Source of the DNA: Streptomyces sp. 71268
Lineage (GTDB): Bacteria > Actinomycetota > Actinomycetes > Streptomycetales > Streptomycetaceae
Length of the DNA stretch: 64,000 nucleotides
Reading direction: 5' to 3'
Assembly (NCBI RefSeq): GCF_029392895.1
Contig: NZ_CP114200.1
Location: 6,454,501 to 6,518,500 of the forward strand
Part shown: positions 13,303 through 20,600 of the stretch, in pieces
Numbering within the stretch: position 1 is the stretch's first letter
Layout of the letters: each line of letters begins with the position of its first letter
The notes under the pieces: generated by a model
Seen by the model: only the letters and a program-made list of their open reading frames with translations
What the model was told of the DNA's origin: nothing
Database searches by the model: none
Translations under genes and position numbers: made by a program

Positions 13303-13481
13303 GTAGCGTGATGCGATCCCGGGCCGCCCGCCTGCCCCTGGCGTACGCGCCCCAGACCCCGGCCCGGCCGACCGCCGCGCAGCGGCGCGAGGTACGGGCC
13401 CCGGAGACCGGGAGCCACCAGCTTGGACACCGCATGAACAGCGTGAACCGTACGAACGGCATGAGGAGCGTGACGACATGA
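13299..13481 (+). CDS. small coupled reading frame between permease and ATPase genes
   Basis: A 60-codon frame that begins with GTG overlapping the permease stop (GTGA) and ends with a TGA overlapping the ATPase start (ATGA). The predicted peptide is basic, Arg/Ala/Pro/Thr-rich and has no membrane helix or recognised family. It may serve only to carry ribosomes across the 175-base gap to the ATPase gene, or may be a real small protein. The double overlap is the only strong evidence for translation; composition alone would not support it. Confidence 0.4.
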   Translation: MSSVMRSRAARLPLAYAPQTPARPTAAQRREVRAPETGSHQLGHRMNSVNRTNGMRSVTT

Positions 13482-14383
13482 AGCTCACCGTGGACGGGCT
13501 CCACGTCACCCTCGACCACCAACCCATCCTGCGCGACGTCAGCCTCGACGCCGCCCAGGGCGACATCGTGGGCCTCATCGGCCCCAACGGCAGCGGCAAG
13601 TCCACGCTGCTGCGCGCCGTCTACCGCTCGCTGCGCCCGTCCCAGGGCGTGGTGCGGGTGGCCGGCGACGACGTGTGGAAACTGCCCGCCCGCACCGCCG
13701 CCCGGCGCACCGCCGCCGTCCTGCAGGACAGCAACAGCAACGCGGTGGGCCTGTGCGTCCAGGAGATCGTCGCACTCGGTCGCACCCCCCACCACGGGCT
13801 GCTCGGCCGGGACGGCGCCGAGGACCACCGCGCCGTGGCGGAGGCCATGGACGCCTGCGGAGCCCGTCCGCTGGCGGAGCGGGACTTCGCGTCCCTCTCC
13901 GGCGGCGAACGCCAACGGGTGCTGCTGGCAAGGGCGTTGGCGCAGAAGCCGAAGTTGCTGGTGCTCGACGAGCTGACCAACCACCTCGACATCCGCGCCC
14001 GCTTCGAACTGCTCGACCTGATCCGTGGCACCGGCACCACGACCCTGGCCGTGCTGCACGACCTCGACCTCGCCGCCCGGCTCTGCGACCACCTCGTGGT
14101 GCTGAGCGAGGGCGTGGTGGCGGCGGCCGGCAAGGTGCTCGACGTGCTGACCCCCGACATCCTGCGCGAGGTCTTCGGCGTGCGGGCCGTGGCGGAACGG
14201 CACGCCGACGGCGTCATCCGCATCACCTACGGCGCCGACCCGCTGGCCATCCACGACGCGACGCCGGACCCGGCCGCGACGGCCGAACCCACCGACCGCA
14301 CGCCCCCGGCGCCGCTCACCCCGACCCACCCCGCGCCCCTGACCCCCACCGAACACGAGGCTCAGGCCCCGGTACCGGGCTGA
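13478..14383 (+). CDS. ABC transporter ATPase of the FecE/BtuD type
   Basis: A 301-residue ATP-binding protein for the importer. Walker A is GPNGSGKST at residues 35-43. The signature LSGGERQRV begins near 141. Walker B is LLVLDEL near 160, followed by TNHLD; the residue after the catalytic Glu is Leu where Pro is usual (DEPTNHLD), a small departure. The H-loop His lies in AVLHDLDLAARLCD. The last 45 residues form a Pro/Thr-rich tail beyond the normal end. Its ATG sits in the stop codon of the preceding small frame. It completes a lipoprotein, permease and ATPase set for uptake of a chelate. Confidence 0.9.
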   Translation: MKLTVDGLHVTLDHQPILRDVSLDAAQGDIVGLIGPNGSGKSTLLRAVYRSLRPSQGVVRVAGDDVWKLPARTAARRTAAVLQDSNSNAVGLCVQEIVALGRTPHHGLLGRDGAEDHRAVAEAMDACGARPLAERDFASLSGGERQRVLLARALAQKPKLLVLDELTNHLDIRARFELLDLIRGTGTTTLAVLHDLDLAARLCDHLVVLSEGVVAAAGKVLDVLTPDILREVFGVRAVAERHADGVIRITYGADPLAIHDATPDPAATAEPTDRTPPAPLTPTHPAPLTPTEHEAQAPVPG

Positions 14384-14999
14384 CGCCCCGCCCCGCGGAG
14401 CGACCACCCACCGTCCCGCCGGCCCGCCCCGTACGACCGCCCGACCCGCACGGCACGTACGAGCGCCCGACCTGCCCGAAGGCCAGGCCGCCCGACCCCC
14501 GGGCCGTACGACCACCGTGACCGCACCACTAGATCCACCGGCACCACCCGCACCACCGCACCGCCCGTACGTCCCCGCTCCACCCCCGAACGCGCGCCCG
14601 TGCCCCGCGTACGAGCGCGCCCGTGGCCCGGTCGCCTCGCGCGTCCCCACGCGCGAACCCGGCCGGTCGCGGCGTACCACCAGCACATCGGCACACCGGC
14701 ACCCGCCGCTCGGTTCATGCTCCACTGCCCCACCGCGCGGTGCTGCTCGGCTCGTGCCCCGCTGTGCGCGGAACGTCCCACCGCACACGGCACCTGTCCC
14801 ACGGCTCCATCGCTAGGCCCGCACCATCGCACCACCCGGGTGATGCCCCGCCCGTGGTGTTCGTCTGCCGCGAGCCCTCACCCCTGGCCGGTCCCCGGCC
14901 CGCGTGCGCCCTCGTGCGCTCGCATCGCACCACAAACGCACCATTCGCACCATCTGCACCCCCTACCGTCCCCCACATCACGAAAGCTGGTCACTCTCC
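14384..14999 (+). other. 616-base gap with no supported gene
   Basis: Low-complexity GC-rich sequence full of short CCG/ACC/CGTACG runs. Open frames here give only Pro/Arg/His-rich translations without a ribosome site or family likeness, so none is called. The last 80 bases, from about 14930, are slightly less GC-rich and probably hold the promoter and leader of the isonitrile-hydratase-like gene. No convincing hairpin terminator for the ATPase gene was found. Confidence 0.6.
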
Positions 15000-15596
15000 A
15001 TGAACACCGTCACGCCCGTGAACGTCGGAGTGCTGTTCTTCGAGGAAGTCGAGGAACTCGACGCCGTGGGACCCTGGGAGGTCCTCGGCTACTGGGCCCA
15101 CCACGTCGCCTCGTTCCCCGTCCGGATCTTCGCGATCGGCCGCGAGGCCGGAGTCGTCCGCTGCTCCAAGGGGCTCGGCCTCACGATGGACTACGACGTG
15201 GAGCACGCCCCGCGGCTGGACTTACTGGTCCACCCCGGCGGTGACGGCACCAACGTCCTCCAGGAGGACGAGCACCACCTCAAGTGGCTGCGTCAACTCC
15301 ACGGCGAGGGAACCCTGTTGGCCAGCGTGTGCACCGGCTCCCTGGTCTTCGCCGCCGCCGGCCTGCTGGCCGGCCAGCCCGCCACCACGCACTGGCGCTA
15401 CGGCCAGTTCTTCGCCGACATCGACACCTCGGTCGACGTCCGCGTCGAGGAACGCTTCGTCGACAACGGCACCGTCGTCACCAGCGCCGGCGTCTCGGCC
15501 GGCATAGACATGGCGCTGCACCTGGTCGGCCGCATGGACAGCCCCGAGGCCGCGGAGACCGTACGGCAGGGCATCCAGTACCAGCACGCCGCCTGA
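15000..15596 (+). CDS. DJ-1/PfpI family protein, probable isonitrile hydratase
   Basis: A 198-residue class I glutamine-amidotransferase-like protein. The start at 15000 was chosen because it gives the typical short N-terminal strand (VNVGVLFFEEVEELD). Nucleophile Cys111 sits in the elbow ASVCTGSLVFAAAGLL, followed by the ATTHWR segment characteristic of the isonitrile hydratase (Pseudomonas InhA) and AraC-like DJ-1 branch. Asp21 in ELDAVGPWEV occupies the acidic position that InhA uses. Family chemistry: hydration of R-NC to the N-formamide R-NH-CHO. Next to an isonitrile cluster it could protect the host, release metal from the re-imported complex, or recycle product. Leu75 is encoded by TTA, so translation may depend on the bldA tRNA. 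Confidence 0.82.
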   Translation: MNTVTPVNVGVLFFEEVEELDAVGPWEVLGYWAHHVASFPVRIFAIGREAGVVRCSKGLGLTMDYDVEHAPRLDLLVHPGGDGTNVLQEDEHHLKWLRQLHGEGTLLASVCTGSLVFAAAGLLAGQPATTHWRYGQFFADIDTSVDVRVEERFVDNGTVVTSAGVSAGIDMALHLVGRMDSPEAAETVRQGIQYQHAA

Positions 15597-15705
15597 CCGG
15601 GCCGTACCGCGCCAACCGGAGCCGGCTGCCGTGCGCCCCGGCCCCATGCACCACCCGGCGCCGTACGCCCCGGCCCCACGCACCACCCGACACCACACCG
15701 CACCA

Positions 15706-15741
15706 CCGCCCCCGGCCGAGCACGCCACCGGCCGGGGGCGG
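15706..15741. terminator. bidirectional terminator between convergent genes
   Basis: Perfect 12-bp stem, left arm 15706-15717 (CCGCCCCCGGCC) and right arm 15730-15741, with a 12-nt loop. It lies between the 3' ends of the rightward isonitrile-hydratase-like gene and the leftward ArsC-like gene, so it can serve both. Just before it, a 24-bp direct repeat (15634-15657 and 15666-15689, one mismatch) is visible. Confidence 0.65.
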
Positions 15742-15804
15742 CGGCCCCACCCGTGGCGCGCGTCCGCGAGTGGGGCCACCGGCGCCGCGACCCGGCCGGC
15801 GGGC

Positions 15805-16173
15805 TCAGCCCCGGGAGCGGGCGACGGCCTCGCGCACCGCCTCGTCCGTACGCCCCACCACAGCCGAACCGTCGTCCGCCGTGATGATCGGCCGCTGGAT
15901 CAGCTTGGGGTGCTCGGCGAGCGCCGCGATCCAGCGCTCGCGCGCGTCGGCGTCGCGCGGCCACTCCCGCAGCCCCAGCTCCTTGGCCGCGGCCTCCTGG
16001 GTGCGCGCGATGTCCCACGGTTCGAGGCCCAGCCGCTCCAGCACGGCCCGGATCTCGTCCTGGCTCGGGACGTCGTCGAGGTAGCGGCGGACGGTGTAGT
16101 CGGCGCCCTCCGCGTCCAGCAGGGTGAGCGCGCTACGGCACTTGGAACAGGCCGGGTTGATCCAGATCTCCAT
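15805..16173 (-). CDS. ArsC/Spx-family thioredoxin-fold protein
   Basis: A 122-residue ArsC-family protein. The N-terminus MEIWINPACSKCRSAL has Cys9 and Cys12 in a CxxC arrangement, and the later LIQRPIIT segment carries the conserved Arg-Pro of arsenate reductases. An upstream in-frame GTG at 16182 has a better spaced AGGGGG site, so the protein may start with three extra residues. Members of this branch are often annotated as arsenate reductase, but many act as general thiol reductases; no arsenic genes are nearby. It is transcribed toward the isonitrile cluster and shares a terminator with it. Confidence 0.8.
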   Translation of the reverse strand: MEIWINPACSKCRSALTLLDAEGADYTVRRYLDDVPSQDEIRAVLERLGLEPWDIARTQEAAAKELGLREWPRDADARERWIAALAEHPKLIQRPIITADDGSAVVGRTDEAVREAVARSRG

Positions 16174-16303
16174 GCCCGCCACGGTACCCCCTCGCGCCCG
16201 CTCCAGCCCGGTCAAACCCCGTCTGGCCTGGGGCGATTGTCAGTGCCCTGACGTAAAATAAGGGAGTAAGAGAGAGGGCGAACGACCGATCTGGAGGACG
16301 CCG

Positions 16304-16588
16304 ATGGCCGTTGCCGCAACACCTCTTCCGTACCTGCCGGACCTGCCGAGTTTCCCGACGCTGCCGAAGAAGCGGGTGCCAGCCGGGCACCCGCGCGAGT
16401 GGTACGAGTCGCACCACCGCCGCCTGAAGGCCATGCGCCTGGCGATCGCCCTGCTGCACGCCGGGGTGTACCGCCCAGAGCAGGCGTCCAACCGCAAGAT
16501 ACGCACCACCGCGGCCCGGATCGGCGTGCACCCGCCGTCCGACACCACCTGCCGCATGGTGCGCTCGCTCATCCACTACGACGACTGA
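16304..16588 (+). CDS. small conserved-looking protein of unknown function
   Basis: A 94-residue basic protein; the ATG follows a TGGAGGACGCCG ribosome site and a less GC-rich leader. The N-terminus is Pro/Leu-rich (PLPYLPDLPSFPTLPKKR), then a helical Arg/His-rich region HPREWYESHHRRLKAMRLAIALLHAGVYR and a C-terminal segment with a single Cys. No signal peptide or membrane helix is seen. I do not recognise a family. The well placed ribosome site and its own terminator make it a credible gene. Upstream, GTCAG-TGCC-CTGAC at 16240-16253 is a short dyad that could be an operator. Confidence 0.7.
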   Translation: MAVAATPLPYLPDLPSFPTLPKKRVPAGHPREWYESHHRRLKAMRLAIALLHAGVYRPEQASNRKIRTTAARIGVHPPSDTTCRMVRSLIHYDD

Positions 16589-16606
16589 CCGACGCGACGG
16601 ACCAAC

Positions 16607-16640
16607 CCACCGCCCCGCGGCCTCGGCCGCGGGGCGGTGG
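16607..16640 (+). terminator. strong hairpin terminator
   Basis: A 16-bp perfect inverted repeat: left arm 16607-16622 (CCACCGCCCCGCGGCC) and right arm 16625-16640, with almost no loop, 18 bases after the stop of the 94-residue protein gene. It is a convincing transcription stop for that gene. Confidence 0.8.
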
Positions 16641-16847
16641 TGCGTGCGGTCGACGCGCGGTGTGCGAACGGTGGGGGCGGGGCAGGGTGCCATCGGCGGC
16701 GGCGCCGACAGTGCCGGTGCCGGGGTCACGGCACCCCCGGGCGGCCCCTGGGCGAGCGACGCCGGCACGGCGCCCCACCGCGCCCGGTGGCGTGTGGCGT
16801 GTGGCGTGTCACAGACAAAGGCATCGCCGTGACCGTCACCAACTGCG

Positions 16848-16861
16848 TTACTCGCCAGTAG
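16848..16861. promoter_or_regulatory. candidate operator upstream of the 2OG oxygenase
   Basis: The dyad TTACTCGCCAGTAG (TACT and AGTA arms around CGCC) lies about 150 bases before the oxygenase start, in a notably less GC-rich stretch, and overlaps a possible -10 hexamer TAGAGT (16859-16864). TetR-family regulators in actinomycetes often bind sites of this layout. No regulator gene is adjacent, so the call is tentative. Just upstream is a triple GTGGCGT tandem. Confidence 0.3.
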
Positions 16862-17008
16862 AGTTGCTGCCGCTGAGGCGGTGGACCCGGGGCCCGTCGG
16901 GTCACGCCCGGACGCCGCGGGGCGCCTCGGGGCGGGGCCGGGCGCGCGTCGGTTCGCCGCGTTCGTCGCCGCCTCGCAACGGCCGACCCGTACCTGGAGA
17001 GGACCCTC

Positions 17009-17872
17009 ATGGGCACTGCGGAAGCGACGTCGCTCGATCAGGTGGTCAACACGGCGCGATACCCCCTGCTGGACCTCGCGGGGCCCGTCGGGCGGTCCGT
17101 GGTGGACCGGGCGCGGCGCGAGCTGGCCTCGCTCGGCTGCACGGTGCTGCCCGACTTCGTCCGCCCCGAGCTGCACGAAACCCTGCGCCAGGAGTGCGCG
17201 GCGCTCGCGCCCCGGGCGTACGCCGACGTCGAGACGGTCAACGTCTACAACATCGCCGAGACGGCCGACCTGCCGCCCGACCACCCCGGCCGCACGCTCT
17301 TCGAGCGCGGCAACGCGTTCGTCGCCCGGGACCACATCCCGGCCCAGGCCCTCATCAGCCAGCTCTACGCGCACCGGGCGTTCCAGCGCTTCGTCGCCCG
17401 CTGCTTCGCGCTGCCCGAGCTGTACGAACTCGCCGACCCGCTCTCCGGGTTGGTGCTCAACGTCGTGGAGGCGGGCAGGGGCCACCCGTGGCACTTCGAC
17501 ACCAACGAGTTCACCGTGAGCATGCTCACCCAGGCGCCCCGGGACGGCGGCGTCTTCGAGTTCTGCCCGCACATCAGGTCGGCCCGGTCGGAGAACTTCG
17601 ACGACGTGCGGGACGTGCTCGCCGGCCGGGGCGAGCGGCTCATCAGGCGCCTGTCACCCGGCACCGGCGACCTCCAACTCTTCGCCGGCCGCTACGCCCT
17701 GCACCGGGTGAGCCCGGTGCGCGGCTCCGTCGCCCGCCACTCCGCGATCTTCGCCTACAGCCAGCGCCCCGGCGTCGTCGGCAGCGTGGCCCGCACCCGC
17801 CAACTCTTCGGCCGGGTGCTGCCCGCGCACCTGGCGGCCGACGCCGTACGCGGCGACAGCCTCCTCGACTAG
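17009..17872 (+). CDS. Fe(II)/2-oxoglutarate-dependent oxygenase (hydroxylase-type facial triad)
   Basis: A 287-residue oxygenase; the ATG has GAGAGGACCCTC upstream. The iron ligands read His162-x-Asp164 in HPWHFDTNEFTVSML and His232 in YALHRVSPV; Arg243 is placed to hold 2-oxoglutarate. The DGGVFEFCPHIR stretch between them is shared with the branch that includes amino-acid halogenases such as BesD, but those replace the Asp with Gly; here Asp is present, so hydroxylation or desaturation is expected rather than chlorination. The substrate is unknown. The next gene, 342 bases downstream in the same direction, is a carnitine-acyltransferase-like protein, which may indicate action on an amino- or ammonio-acid. 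Confidence 0.82.
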   Translation: MGTAEATSLDQVVNTARYPLLDLAGPVGRSVVDRARRELASLGCTVLPDFVRPELHETLRQECAALAPRAYADVETVNVYNIAETADLPPDHPGRTLFERGNAFVARDHIPAQALISQLYAHRAFQRFVARCFALPELYELADPLSGLVLNVVEAGRGHPWHFDTNEFTVSMLTQAPRDGGVFEFCPHIRSARSENFDDVRDVLAGRGERLIRRLSPGTGDLQLFAGRYALHRVSPVRGSVARHSAIFAYSQRPGVVGSVARTRQLFGRVLPAHLAADAVRGDSLLD

Positions 17873-18214
17873 CCGCCGCGCCCCGCCGTACCCCGTCGCC
17901 CGGCCAGCGGAGCGCGCCGGCCGATCCGTGGCCCGTACGGTAGGCCCCACCTCGCCCCACCGCACCGACCGATGGGTGCCGGGTCCCGGCCTCAACTCGC
18001 CTGTACACAACCGCTGTTGGCTGCAACCGGGTCCCCCGCCGTACCCTCGCCGCACCCAGACCGCCCCGTCCCGCGCACGCCCGTTCCCGCCTCAGCCCGC
18101 ACCCCGACCAGCCCCACCGGAGCCGTCCGCCCGCGCCGCCCGTCCGGGCGGTCAGCGGAAGCGGCCCGGCCGCCGCCCTCCGTACCGCCCACAGCGCCCG
18201 AAGGAAGCAGCCCC
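17873..18214 (+). other. 342-base gap without a gene
   Basis: GC-rich Pro-coding low-complexity sequence. The carnitine-acyltransferase frame stays open through the right part of this gap, but a codon-level start with a ribosome site appears only at 18215. No hairpin or promoter could be singled out. Confidence 0.5.
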
Positions 18215-20179
18215 ATGCACACCAGCCAGGAAACGGACCCCACCCCGACCGGCCGAGGGGCGGCAGGCGCCCAGGGCGCCGCCGCGCCGGGCCCCGACCC
18301 GGCCAGCGCGCCCACCTTCGCGCACGAGGACGTGCTCCCGCGCGTCCCGCTGCCCACGCTTGAGGAGAGTTGCGAGCGGTTCCTCGCCTGGTGCGCGCCG
18401 CTGCTGACCGACGAGGAACGCGCGGCGACGGAAGCCGAGGTGGCGGCGTTCGCGGCGGAGGGGGGCGTGGGCCGGACCCTGCAGGCGGCGCTCGCGGAGT
18501 ACGACGCGAGCGAGGGAGTGCACAGTTGGCTCGACACCTTCTGGCCCTACCGCTACCTGGGGCGACGCGACCGGATCGCGCTCAACGCCAACTTCTTCTT
18601 TCTCTTCCAGGATGTCGAAGGTGTCGAGGGTGTCGAGGGCGACCAGGGCGACCAGGGTGTCCAGGGTGTCCGGGACAGCGAGGTGCGGGACCCCGTCCAG
18701 CCGCAGGTGGAGCGGGCCGCCGGGCTCATCGCCGGGGCCGTGCACTACAAGCGGCTGCTCGACCAGGAGCGGGTGCCGCCGCTCGTGCAGCGCGGTCAGC
18801 CGCAGTCGATGGAACAGAACAAGTACCTCTTCTCCACCACCCGCATCCCCGGCCTCGAACAGGACACCGTCCGCGCCCCGTACACCGCGCGGTGGCCCGG
18901 CCCGTCGCGGGCCCGGCACATCGTGGTCTTCCACCGAGGCCACATGTTCCGCCTCGACGTCATCGGCCCGGACGGGACCCCGCACAGCCTGGCCGACCTG
19001 ACGGCCGGGCTGCGCTCCGTGCTGGCCGCCGGCGCCGAGCCGCCCGCGCCCGACACGTCCGTGGGCCACCTGACCACCATGGCCCGCGCGGAATGGGCCG
19101 CGGCCCGGGACGCCCTGCTCGCCTGCCACCCGGGCAACGCGGCGGCCCTGGACGAGGTCGAGACCGCGCTGTTCTGCCTCTGTCTCGAGGACTTCGCGCC
19201 CGCGGACACCCAGCGCGCCTGCGACGAACTCCTCTACGGCGACCGGGGCAACCGCTGGTTCGACAAGGCCCTGTCGCTGATCGTCTTCGCCGACGGCCGG
19301 GCGGGCGTCAACGTCGAACACTGCGAGCTGGACGGCACGACCATCCTCAGCTTCGTGGACGCCGTCCTCGGCACCCCGGCGTCCGAACACGCCCTGCGCG
19401 CCGGCGCGCGCACCCAGGGCGCGCCCACGCCCCGCCCGATCCACTTCGAGCTGGACGCGGCGCTGCGGGCCCGGGTGCGCTCGGCCGCCGACGCCTTCGC
19501 GGAGTACGGCGCGGCCACCGCCACCCGCACCGTCTCCTTCGACGACTTCGGCGCCCGGCACGCCAAGTCGCTGCGCGTCTCGCCGGACGCGTTCGTACAG
19601 CTCGCCTACCAACTCGCGCACCAGCGCGCCAAGGGCCGGCTCGGCGCCACGTACGAGTCGATCGCCACCCGCCAGTACCGGCGCGGGCGCACCGAGGCGA
19701 TGCGCGTGGTGACCCCGCGGATCCAGCGGTTCGTGGCGGCCATGGAGGACCCGGCGGCCGACGCCGCCACCCGCCGTGCCGCGCTGCGCTCGGCCGCCGA
19801 GACGCACGTGACCCGGGCCAGGGAGTGCCAGCTCGGCCAGGCGCCCGAGCAGCACCTGTGGGAGCTGGAGCTGATCCAGCGCCGCCGCGGCGCGGAACTC
19901 GGCGTCCCCGAGCAGCCCGCGCTCTACCGTAGCCCGGGGTGGTTGGTCATGCGGGACGACTACCTGAGTACGAGTTCCGCGCCCTCGGCCCACATCCAGT
20001 ACTTCGGCTTCGGCTCCACCAGCCCTCGTTGCATCGGCGTCGCCTACGTCCTGCTCCCGGACCGCTTCCACGTCTACCTGAGCACCCCGCGCCCGGTGGC
20101 CGACCAGATGCATGCCTTCGCCGCCGAGTTGCGCGGGGCGGTCGACGAGATGCGCGACCTGCTGGCCGAGCCGGAGTGA
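18215..20179 (+). CDS. choline/carnitine O-acyltransferase family protein
   Basis: A 654-residue protein; the ATG at 18215 was chosen for the AAGGAAG site just upstream. Family landmarks: N-terminal LPRVPLPTLEESCERFLAWCAPLL, the catalytic His369 in GVNVEHCELDGTTILSF, and the C-terminal substrate motif STSSAPS followed by the FGFGSTSPRCIGVAYVLLPD strand. Family role: transfer of an acyl group between CoA and the hydroxyl of carnitine, choline or a related alcohol. Such enzymes are uncommon in streptomycetes and sometimes belong to natural-product clusters. Residues 133-153 are a repeat-encoded Gly/Val/Glu/Gln insertion. It follows an Fe/2OG oxygenase that could supply a hydroxylated acceptor; this link is inference. 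Confidence 0.85.
   Translation: MHTSQETDPTPTGRGAAGAQGAAAPGPDPASAPTFAHEDVLPRVPLPTLEESCERFLAWCAPLLTDEERAATEAEVAAFAAEGGVGRTLQAALAEYDASEGVHSWLDTFWPYRYLGRRDRIALNANFFFLFQDVEGVEGVEGDQGDQGVQGVRDSEVRDPVQPQVERAAGLIAGAVHYKRLLDQERVPPLVQRGQPQSMEQNKYLFSTTRIPGLEQDTVRAPYTARWPGPSRARHIVVFHRGHMFRLDVIGPDGTPHSLADLTAGLRSVLAAGAEPPAPDTSVGHLTTMARAEWAAARDALLACHPGNAAALDEVETALFCLCLEDFAPADTQRACDELLYGDRGNRWFDKALSLIVFADGRAGVNVEHCELDGTTILSFVDAVLGTPASEHALRAGARTQGAPTPRPIHFELDAALRARVRSAADAFAEYGAATATRTVSFDDFGARHAKSLRVSPDAFVQLAYQLAHQRAKGRLGATYESIATRQYRRGRTEAMRVVTPRIQRFVAAMEDPAADAATRRAALRSAAETHVTRARECQLGQAPEQHLWELELIQRRRGAELGVPEQPALYRSPGWLVMRDDYLSTSSAPSAHIQYFGFGSTSPRCIGVAYVLLPDRFHVYLSTPRPVADQMHAFAAELRGAVDEMRDLLAEPE
18611..18673 (+). 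repeat. seven in-frame 9-bp tandem units within the acyltransferase gene
   Basis: Seven 9-base units, of the forms GGTGTCGAG, GGCGACCAG and GGTGTCCAG, run from 18611 to 18673 and encode a Gly-x-x array (GVE, GDQ, GVQ) at residues 133-153. Neighbouring identical units point to recent copy-number change. The array is placed between two conserved segments of the family, probably in a surface loop. Confidence 0.85.
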
Positions 20180-20259
20180 GCCGCTGGCCGCGCCGGAGCG
20201 AGCCGGCCGAGCGCCCAGCCCTGACCGGCCCCAACCCCCGCGCCACCGCGCCCGGGACC

Positions 20260-20287
20260 GGCCCGCTCCCCACCCGGGGGGCGGGCC
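20260..20287 (+). terminator. hairpin terminator after the acyltransferase gene
   Basis: A 12-bp stem with one G-T pair: left arm 20260-20271 (GGCCCGCTCCCC), right arm 20276-20287 and loop ACCC, 80 bases after the stop codon. The rest of the 421-base gap to the next gene is GC-rich until about 20400. It then becomes less GC-rich (20418-20470), a probable promoter zone for the glycosyltransferase, and holds a second short dyad at 20519-20540. Confidence 0.65.
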
Positions 20288-20600
20288 GCCTCGCGTGCGG
20301 CCCGGCTCGCGCGCCGCACTCGCGTGCCCGGCGCGCGGCCCCGCGCGCCGCGCCCGAGCGGGGGCGTGCGACGGTGGGAGCGGGCAATTCAGCCGCGAGA
20401 TGACGGGCGAACCAGCTTTGGGTTAATTTTGCTCCCGGAATACCACGTATTCGATCATGCTCGTGCCCTTCGGCGGTTGCGAACTCCAGCGGTTCGAAAC
20501 CCCTGGACGAGGGGCTTTCCCTGGCCGGACGGGGCCAGGGGTCCAACAGTCCACGACCTCACGGACGGGCCGTGACGACAGAAGCGGTGGGAGCCCCACA

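Noticed and set aside
14517..14816. 99-residue open frame between the importer ATPase and the DJ-1 gene
   Set aside because: Pro/Arg/His-rich low-complexity translation, no ribosome site, no family likeness.
17009..17872. Possible amino-acid halogenase of the BesD type
   Set aside because: The iron motif is His-Phe-Asp, with Asp164 present; halogenases of this branch have Gly there to make room for chloride.
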